Shown here one piece after another: positions 6,532-11,494 of a DNA stretch of 11,494 bases. Numbering within the stretch: the first letter of the stretch is position 1; the number at the start of each line of letters is the position of its first letter. The DNA lies in NCBI GenBank assembly GCA_934462885.1, contig CAKSJC010000035.1, positions 1-11,494 of the forward strand, given 5' to 3'. This DNA is from an uncultured Eubacteriales bacterium (GTDB taxonomy: Bacteria; Bacillota; Clostridia; Oscillospirales; CAG-272). Below the pieces are notes generated by a model that was not told the DNA's origin, did not search any database, and saw nothing but the letters and a program-made list of their open reading frames with translations. The translations under genes were made by a program, and so were the position numbers.

Positions 6532-7407
6532 TCAGATAAGAGTTACGGAATATCCCACGGAATATTCTTCGTCGGGAGCGATCGTCTTTGCGTATTTTTT
6601 GCTTTTTGCGTCCGTAGTTTCGTTGTCTCCGGCCGTAAGTCCGTTCCATGGTTCAAAGCATACGAGAGGAGCGTTTTTATTTCTCGGGCTCCAGAGTGCA
6701 AGCGCGTCGAATCCGGGAAACTCAAATCTGAATCCGCGTCCACTGTTCTTTGAAACAAAGTTGAATGCTTTTTTCGGAAGTCCCTCGATTATCAGAGTAT
6801 CTATATCGAAGTCAGAACGTTTTAGCTCATATTCATTTGTTCCGCAAAGTCTGTCGAGTTTGGGAACCTCATCGTTCATGTGTCCGCCTTTTGTTATAGA
6901 AACCGTACAGCCTTCCGCGTCGTCGAAAACAAGCTTATAGTCCTCAAATTCGTCTCCATCAAAAAGCGGGCAGTTGAATCCGGGGTGTCCGCCGATACAG
7001 AACGTCATCTCGTTTTTATCGAGATTTTTCACGGTATAGCGAACATCAAATCCTGTGTCCAGTATCGTATAAGCAATTTTCAGCGAATAACAGAACGGAA
7101 ACATTTTTAACGTTTCTTCTGTTTCGCGCTGTTCAAGAACTACCGAATTTTTGGAAAGAGACACAATTTCAAAGTCTCCGTCTTTCGCAAATCCGTGCGC
7201 CGGCATGGGATATTCCACTCCGTTATGCGCCATTTTTCCATCCATAGCGACGCATACTACCGGGAAAAGCACCGGAGCCTGTCCGCTCCAATACTTCGGA
7301 TCTCCCTGCCATACGTATTCGATACCGTCGTTTTTATATGATGAGAGAACCGCTCCGTGAGTATGTACCACACCCGCAGCGTTCATACTGTTTAATTTAA
7401 TATCCAT
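6532..7407 (-). CDS. Aldose 1-epimerase family protein (LacX-like)
   Basis: 291 residues, the usual size for the LacX-like branch of galactose mutarotases, which interconvert alpha and beta anomers of hexoses in the cytoplasm. The beta-sandwich signatures are visible: WSGQAPVLFPVV (40-51), the His71 loop PMPAHGFAKD (67-76), GGHPGFNCP with His141 (139-147), ALALWSP (236-242 region), and CFEPWNGLTAGD near the end, with Glu242 as the expected catalytic base. No signal peptide. AAGGAG (7414-7419) lies 7 nt before the ATG. It sits between glyS and rsmA in one operon; the context is housekeeping rather than a sugar operon, so the true substrate (perhaps a sugar phosphate or a cell-wall sugar) is unknown. 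No oddities in length or motifs. Confidence 0.9.
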   Translation of the reverse strand: MDIKLNSMNAAGVVHTHGAVLSSYKNDGIEYVWQGDPKYWSGQAPVLFPVVCVAMDGKMAHNGVEYPMPAHGFAKDGDFEIVSLSKNSVVLEQRETEETLKMFPFCYSLKIAYTILDTGFDVRYTVKNLDKNEMTFCIGGHPGFNCPLFDGDEFEDYKLVFDDAEGCTVSITKGGHMNDEVPKLDRLCGTNEYELKRSDFDIDTLIIEGLPKKAFNFVSKNSGRGFRFEFPGFDALALWSPRNKNAPLVCFEPWNGLTAGDNETTDAKSKKYAKTIAPDEEYSVGYSVTLI

Positions 7408-7440
7408 GAGTTTCTCCTTTTCGGGTCGAATAATACCGCG

Positions 7441-7459
7441 TCTGACGGTTTCTGTCAGA
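7441..7459 (-). other. Small hairpin across the glyS stop codon
   Basis: TCTGAC (7459-7454 on the minus strand), a 7-nt loop and GTCAGA (7446-7441) form a 6-bp stem that includes the glyS stop codon. No T-run follows, so it is not a standard terminator and readthrough into the epimerase gene is expected. It might affect mRNA processing or stability, or be chance. Confidence 0.25.
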
Positions 7460-8864
7460 ACTCGATTTTTTCGGCGATGTATGATTCGACTTCGGAAATA
7501 GGAAGGCGGATCTGTTCCATGGAATCGCGCTCACGTATAGTTACGCAGCCGTCTTCGATTGAGTTAAAATCATAAGTGATGCAAAACGGCGTTCCGATTT
7601 CATCCTGTCTGCGGTATCTCTTACCGATAGAGCCCGCATCGTCAAAGTCAATATTGAACTTCTTGGAGAGAGGAGCAAACACTTCTTCCGCAGCTTTATC
7701 CGAAAGCTTTTTTGAAAGAGGAAGAACAGCGGCTTTGAACGGTGCGAGAGCGGGATGCAGATGAAGAACCACGCGGACATCGTTTTTATCCGCGTCGATA
7801 ACTTCTTCGTCGTATGCGTCGCACAGGAATGCAAGCGCCACACGGTCAGCGCCCAATGACGGCTCGATAACGTAAGGAATATATTTTTCGTTTGTTTCGG
7901 CGTCAAAATACTCCATTGATTCACCGGAAGTTTTCTGATGCTGAGTAAGATCGTAATCGGTTCTGTCGGCGATTCCCCAAAGCTCACCCCATCCGAACGG
8001 GAAGAGGAACTCAATATCGGTCGTTCCCTTTGAGTAGAAGCAAAGCTCCTCGGGAGAGTGGTCGCGGAGTCTCAGGTTTTCTTTGGTCATGCCGAGGCTG
8101 TAAAGGAATTCTGCGCAATAACCTCTCCAGTATTCGAACCATTCTAGGTCTGTTCCGGGCTTGCAGAAGAATTCAAGTTCCATCTGCTCAAACTCACGCG
8201 TTCTGAACACAAAGTTTCCGGGAGTTATCTCGTTTCTGAAAGATTTTCCTATTTGACCCACGCCGAAAGGCATTTTCTTTCTTGTTGTGCGCGCCACATT
8301 CTTAAAGTTCACAAATATACCTTGGGCTGTTTCCGGGCGGAGATAAACCGTATTGGAAGAATCCTCCGTAACACCGATGAATGTCTTGAACATGAGATTG
8401 AATTTACGTATAGGAGTAAAATCCGCGCTTCCGCAATCAGGGCAGGTGATATGGTGTTCTTTAATATATGAACTCATTTCATCATCGGTCCATCCTGCGG
8501 GATTGACGTCAAGGTTATTTGCGAATGCGTATTCTTCTATGAGCTTATCTGCTCTGTGACGGCTCTTGCAGACCTTGCAGTCCATAAGAGGGTCGGAAAA
8601 CCCGCCGAGGTGTCCGGACGCTACCCAAGTTTGAGGATTCATTATAATCGCGGAATCAAGTCCAACATTGTATGGACATTCAGTTACAAATTTCTTCCAC
8701 CAGGCCTTTTTCACGTTGTTCTTGAATTCAACTCCTAGAGGACCGTAGTCCCATGAGTTTGCAAGACCGCCGTATATTTCGCTTCCCGCATAAATGAAGC
8801 CTCTGTTTTTGCAGAGAGCAACGATTTTATCCATAGTTTTTGCTTCATTAGCCATTCGTTCCAT
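7455..8864 (-). CDS. glyS: Glycine--tRNA ligase, single-chain dimeric class II type
   Basis: 469 residues, typical of the alpha2 (archaeal/eukaryote-like) glycyl-tRNA synthetase rather than the separate GlyQ/GlyS subunits. It charges tRNA-Gly. Seen: YGGLANSWDYGPLG (31-44), a zinc-ribbon-like pair of cysteine motifs CKVC (96-99) and CPDC (131-134), RPETAQGIF (166-174), motif 2 GKSFRNEITP (186-195), and motif 3 with EPSLGADR (334-341). The anticodon-binding domain follows (about 355-465), including GSIGKRYRRQDEIGTP. The start at 8864 has AAAGG about 8 nt upstream; Met4 is an alternative with a poor site. It lies 28 bp after the LCP-like gene and 47 bp before the epimerase gene. No T-box leader is seen: its message probably starts at the promoter near 10.04 kb, where the leader is only about 30 nt. 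Confidence 0.97.
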   Translation of the reverse strand: MERMANEAKTMDKIVALCKNRGFIYAGSEIYGGLANSWDYGPLGVEFKNNVKKAWWKKFVTECPYNVGLDSAIIMNPQTWVASGHLGGFSDPLMDCKVCKSRHRADKLIEEYAFANNLDVNPAGWTDDEMSSYIKEHHITCPDCGSADFTPIRKFNLMFKTFIGVTEDSSNTVYLRPETAQGIFVNFKNVARTTRKKMPFGVGQIGKSFRNEITPGNFVFRTREFEQMELEFFCKPGTDLEWFEYWRGYCAEFLYSLGMTKENLRLRDHSPEELCFYSKGTTDIEFLFPFGWGELWGIADRTDYDLTQHQKTSGESMEYFDAETNEKYIPYVIEPSLGADRVALAFLCDAYDEEVIDADKNDVRVVLHLHPALAPFKAAVLPLSKKLSDKAAEEVFAPLSKKFNIDFDDAGSIGKRYRRQDEIGTPFCITYDFNSIEDGCVTIRERDSMEQIRLPISEVESYIAEKIEF

Positions 8865-8892
8865 AGTTTTTACCTTTCTGTATATCGCTTTT

Positions 8893-10002
8893 TTATTTAT
8901 TCACCGAGTAATTAACGCTTCTGTATTCCTTAAAAAGGTCTATCGCGCTTTGAAGGTCGGGATCGAAATACGCCTTTCTCCCCTCAGACGCAGCATTATA
9001 TTTACAGGGATATGAAATCGTTTTCTTTTCAAAATACTCGCACGCTCCGAACATTTCATAGAGATTATCGAAATCGGACATCGTAAAATTTGTATTGAAA
9101 ACGGATTCTTCAGATGTTCCTACAAATTTATTCAGCAAGTATTTGAAGTCCTCTTTTTCAAAAGCTGCGAATCTTTCTATATATTTACTCACCGCTTCGG
9201 TAGAATACGCTTCCTTTATTTTTAATTCGCTCACGCTCTCTTCTTTTACCGCGCTCAATGCGTAAAGATTGTCGGCGGAAAGTTCAACCGTTCCGGCACC
9301 CGCAGCATATGTATACGAGACGTCGTATTTCATCGTATAATAACGTCCGGTTGAGTAAATATCCGAACCCAAATTAACGTTTACGCTTCCGGACGAATCC
9401 ACGAAATCTTTAAGTTTGTATCCCTCAATAAGAAGATCGTACCTCGGATTGATCCCGCAAATCGCATTTACATGATCTGATAGAGAGGAAAGCCCATAGT
9501 ATTTGTAAACTTCTCTGAGAGTACGGTATCCTGAAGACGTATAAACCCTTGTATCCGGAGAAATATACGTATAGACGAACTCTCTTTTTTCCTTATCTAT
9601 AACGACAAGCACAAGAGACGAAATGTTTTTTTCTCTGTAACCTGATGTCAAATATCCGACAGTCTCTTCCGATGTAATTAATCCCTGATCTTCCTTTTCC
9701 ATTTCTTCAATCGTCGGCATATAGTCGTCGTAAATATCCGGTCGGTAGTCAGTCGTGATTATCAGGAAAGCAAAACCGTACCCATCCGGAATTTTTTCAT
9801 CGCTTGATGTTCCGGGATTGATATTAATATCTGTGGTTTCCCCCGTGGGATTTTTTATAATATCGTTCAATTCATCCTTTTCGGCGTCGATCATGTTTCC
9901 TACCGTGTCTGTCACGAAACCTGTCGCAAAGAACGCAACCACCCCGAAAAGAAGCGCTGAAATCAAAAAGGTTATTCCAAAGTTTTTTAATGCCGAAAGC
10001 AT
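8893..10002 (-). CDS. Membrane-anchored protein with a divergent LytR-CpsA-Psr (LCP)-like domain
   Basis: 369 residues. One N-terminal helix (about 8-29) with a short positive N-terminus points to an N-in, C-out anchor. After an acidic, Asn/Thr-rich linker (37-72), residues ~76-250 resemble an LCP core: a hydrophobic strand ending TDYRP (84-88, cf. LCP GTDxR), SSLVLVVID (128-136), YISPDTRVYT (146-155, cf. IPRDT), LREVYKYYGL (162-171, cf. the NAAYxxGG helix), then INPRYDLLIEGYKLKDFVD (about 184-202) and a VNVNL strand. LCP enzymes attach wall teichoic acids or polysaccharides to peptidoglycan. The PRDT arginine is replaced (SPDT), so catalysis is doubtful; it may be a degenerate homologue. The C-terminal 110 residues are unassigned. 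AAGGA lies 8 nt before the ATG and a strong promoter is just upstream. It heads the glyS operon. The family call is inferred from pattern only. Confidence 0.85.
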   Translation of the reverse strand: MLSALKNFGITFLISALLFGVVAFFATGFVTDTVGNMIDAEKDELNDIIKNPTGETTDININPGTSSDEKIPDGYGFAFLIITTDYRPDIYDDYMPTIEEMEKEDQGLITSEETVGYLTSGYREKNISSLVLVVIDKEKREFVYTYISPDTRVYTSSGYRTLREVYKYYGLSSLSDHVNAICGINPRYDLLIEGYKLKDFVDSSGSVNVNLGSDIYSTGRYYTMKYDVSYTYAAGAGTVELSADNLYALSAVKEESVSELKIKEAYSTEAVSKYIERFAAFEKEDFKYLLNKFVGTSEESVFNTNFTMSDFDNLYEMFGACEYFEKKTISYPCKYNAASEGRKAYFDPDLQSAIDLFKEYRSVNYSVNK

Positions 10003-10037
10003 AGCACAATTCCTTTCGTTTTTGCATTATACCTTAT

Positions 10038-10066
10038 ATTATACATTATGCTATGTGAAATTTCAA
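10038..10066 (-). promoter_or_regulatory. Near-consensus sigma-A promoter of the LCP-like/glyS/epimerase/rsmA operon
   Basis: On the minus strand TTGAAA (10066-10061), exactly 17 bp of spacer and TATAAT (10043-10038) are present, 11 of 12 consensus bases. Initiation near 10031 gives a leader of about 30 nt. A second TATAAT-like box (10024-10029 region) lies just downstream without a matching -35. Confidence 0.85.
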
Positions 10067-10137
10067 TAGTTTTTTTGCAACACAACTTAACCGAAAAAAG
10101 CGAACAATATCGCCTACTGCTCGGAGATATCGGCAAC

Positions 10138-10269
10138 TTATTTGGAGATACCGCCTTTTCTGCCGCTTGTGTACTCCAACATTATCTTTGTAAACGCTTT
10201 ATGCGGTTCTCCGGCGACGGGCGCCAATCCATACCGTAAGAATAAAGCTGCTCCATATTGAAAGGTCAT
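10138..10269 (-). pseudogene. Short unassigned ORF or 3' remnant of a gene
   Basis: One minus-strand frame encodes 43 residues from an ATG at 10269: FQYGAALFLRYGLAP, GEPHKAFTKIMLEYTSG, ending GRKGGISK and TAA. It reads like the C-terminal end of a normal protein and has the GC-richer base use of the genes to its right. The frame stays open through the hairpin and into the end of the preceding small gene, so no true beginning is seen, and no ribosome binding site precedes the ATG, which lies inside the hairpin arm. I do not recognise the family. It could be the tail of a gene whose front was lost by insertion or deletion, or chance. Outside this ORF, 10067-10137 holds nothing I can identify. 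Confidence 0.25.
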
Positions 10270-10302
10270 AGCAGCCGACTCCTTGAGTCGGCTGCTATGA
10301 CC
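10264..10302. terminator. Perfect 18-bp hairpin, probable terminator of the DUF3137-like unit
   Basis: GGTCATAGCAGCCGACTC (10264-10281), a 3-nt loop and its exact reverse complement (10285-10302). On the minus strand it lies 40 bases after the stop codon of the two-helix membrane protein and is followed by TTTC, a weak T-run. On the plus strand it is followed by GCAA and six T's, a better T-run, but no plus-strand gene ends here. The perfection of the stem is notable; it could instead be an end of a small mobile repeat. No second copy occurs in the window. Confidence 0.6.
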
Positions 10303-10342
10303 GCAATTTTTTCGTGTTACCGGCTTTCCACGCTGTCTTCTT

Positions 10343-10543
10343 TTACAATGCAGGCGGCTGACTCTGCACCGCGTCTACAAAAAGAATAGTCAGTCCGATA
10401 TAAACGGCGCACGTCAAAGCTGACAACACAAAAAAGATGATGCAAATGACGCGCACGGTTTTATTTCTGCGCAGATATTTACAGCACAGTACGATACCGA
10501 AAACGGCGAACAGCAACAACGCCGCAGCAAGCCAAAAAGGCAT
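10343..10543 (-). CDS. Small two-helix membrane protein, unknown function
   Basis: 66 residues from the ATG at 10543, chosen because GGAGG (10552-10556) lies 8 nt upstream; the longer reading from 10651 would overlap the previous gene and lacks a site. Two hydrophobic helices, about 3-21 (WLAAALLLFAVFGIVLCC) and 30-56 (VRVICIIFFVLSALTCAVYIGL), are joined by the basic turn KYLRRNK, suggesting both ends lie outside and the turn inside by the positive-inside rule. The tail is DAVQSQPPAL. It begins 23 bp after the DUF3137-like stop, so the two are probably cotranscribed and may act together at the membrane. I recognise no family. Confidence 0.6.
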   Translation of the reverse strand: MPFWLAAALLLFAVFGIVLCCKYLRRNKTVRVICIIFFVLSALTCAVYIGLTILFVDAVQSQPPAL

Positions 10544-10566
10544 ATTGCCCACCTCCATTTTTCTTT

Positions 10567-11494
10567 TTATTCTGCCGCGACGCTCAGAGCAGAGCTTGCC
10601 GTCAGCAGATCCAACAACCGTTCCATACCTGTCAGTGAAGCGGAGAACCATTTGCGTATCCCGTCTATATCTCGCAGGTCAAGCTCCTCGGGAACGCCCG
10701 CAAAAACATATCTCGTGTTCAGCGCCAACGTCAGATCGCCGTTTTGCAAAACAAGAGCCCCCATCTTGCCATTGTTGGCGATGGCTTCCAACTTCTGCAC
10801 CAGTTCGCGCATTCGCGGAGTAAGCTCGCTATCAGCGCTCCTCCCATCCGCCGTTTGGACAGTAAAATGTTTCACGAACACGTCAGGGGCGGTAATGTCA
10901 TCTTTTTTCCGATTCTGAAATTGATCCCGAATGGCGATATCAAGCGCGGGGTCACAAATATCCGCACAGCGGACGATAATACCGTGAAAGAGCGTTTCGG
11001 TCTTGGTCATCCAGTTGTCGTTGTTGGGACCGGAGCGTTCCTCAACGGTGCGCCGCAGTTCTGCATTTGCGGCAGAAAAGCGCAAGCCGTTGTGGACGCC
11101 CTCGTGATAATCCGACACACTGCATTCCGTCCACGGAACAGTCAATAGGTTGGCAGATCGGAGAAAGGTTTCGTCAATAGGCAGCTCAGTCTTTTTCGGT
11201 TCAGCTCCAAAAGCTTTGCAAAGCTCGTCTCGGAAATACCCGCCCAACTGCTGCCGCAGCAGCGCTTTTTTCTTCTTTTGGGCGGGCAGCGCCACCAAAA
11301 GAATCAGTCCTACGCCGCCGAACGTCAGAATGGAAAGCAGGATAACATCATGCTGTATAAAGGCGGAGATACACCCGGCAATTACCATCAGAATTCCGGG
11401 CAGCATACCGATACTTTCGATGGTCTGATAGCGTCCCAGACGTTTTGAGAGTTCCGCATCGCTCATCTGCTCGGTATCCGGTTTGTCAAAATCA
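10567..11494 (-). CDS. DUF3137-like membrane protein (5' end probably outside window)
   Basis: 299 residues from the first ATG in the window (11466), but the frame is open to the edge (DFDKPDTEQ precedes it) and that ATG has no Shine-Dalgarno sequence, so the real start is probably upstream. Counting from that Met, two helices lie at about 18-36 and 41-60, followed by a basic KKKK (64-67) and a ~230-residue soluble domain on the cytoplasmic side. The domain shows the DUF3137 pattern: a Y-H-G-V-N-G-L-R-F segment (SDYHEGVHNGLRFSAANAEL, 118-137), LFHGIIVRC (159-167), VFVKHFTVQTADGRSAD (about 196-212), LTPRMRELVQKLEA (215-228) and a closing helix GMERLLDLL. Function is unknown. It is GC-richer than the genes to the left. 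The family call is by memory of the pattern, not by search. Confidence 0.8.
   Translation of the reverse strand, partial: DFDKPDTEQMSDAELSKRLGRYQTIESIGMLPGILMVIAGCISAFIQHDVILLSILTFGGVGLILLVALPAQKKKKALLRQQLGGYFRDELCKAFGAEPKKTELPIDETFLRSANLLTVPWTECSVSDYHEGVHNGLRFSAANAELRRTVEERSGPNNDNWMTKTETLFHGIIVRCADICDPALDIAIRDQFQNRKKDDITAPDVFVKHFTVQTADGRSADSELTPRMRELVQKLEAIANNGKMGALVLQNGDLTLALNTRYVFAGVPEELDLRDIDGIRKWFSASLTGMERLLDLLTASSALSVAAE

Noticed and set aside
8865..8892. T-box leader for glyS
   Set aside because: Only 28 bp separate glyS from the gene before it and the operon leader is about 30 nt, far too short for a T-box.
10048..10239. 63-codon plus-strand ORF
   Set aside because: It starts inside the promoter of the opposite-strand LCP-like operon without a ribosome binding site; the minus-strand frame looks more protein-like over the same stretch.
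10343..10651. 102-codon version of the small membrane protein
   Set aside because: The first 36 codons overlap the DUF3137-like gene and lack a ribosome binding site; GGAGG precedes the ATG at 10543.

Overview
The window looks like the chromosome of a low-to-moderate GC Firmicute, most likely an uncultured Clostridia/Oscillospirales-type gut bacterium. Supporting points are strong GGAGG/AAGGAG ribosome binding sites, sigma-A-type promoters (TATAAT, one with extended -10), a single-chain class II glycyl-tRNA synthetase, CUT1-type sugar ABC permeases and AT-rich intergenic DNA. UGA is an ordinary stop (rimM and glyS end with it). No rRNA, tRNA, CRISPR array or recognisable insertion sequence was seen. 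Nearly everything is on the minus strand; the only plus-strand gene is a small amidase.

Transcription units, read in window order from left to right. (A) 1-2530, minus: two sugar ABC permeases (MalF-like then MalG-like, ATGA overlap), followed by the start of a HlyD-type membrane fusion protein that leaves the window; no binding protein or ATPase is seen. (B) 2608-3368, minus: a TtcA-family tRNA-thiolation PP-loop ATPase with its own terminator, divergent from (C) 3435-3998, plus: a leaderless Amidase_3 cell-wall hydrolase. (D) 3995-5247, minus: rimM-trmD with ATGA overlap, behind a strong promoter and a long (~220 nt) structured leader; trmD and the amidase converge with overlapping stop codons. 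(E) 5525-10066, minus: an apparent four-gene operon in transcription order LCP-like membrane protein - glyS - LacX-type aldose 1-epimerase - rsmA (ksgA), with gaps of 28, 47 and 31 bp, a near-consensus promoter at the head and a strong intrinsic terminator at the tail. (F) 10138-11494, minus: a visibly GC-richer stretch with a DUF3137-like membrane protein (5' end probably outside), a 66-residue two-helix membrane protein, a perfect 18-bp hairpin, and a short unassigned ORF or gene remnant.

Units B, D and E are dominated by translation and ribosome maturation (tRNA thiolation, m1G37 methylation, 30S processing, glycine charging, 16S dimethylation), interleaved with envelope functions. The most notable points are the rimM leader with two mutually exclusive long-range stems, the divergent LCP-like protein heading the glyS operon, the HlyD-type adaptor next to sugar permeases, and the compositional break with hairpin and coding fragment near 10.1-10.3 kb. 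No clearly new system can be claimed from the sequence alone.
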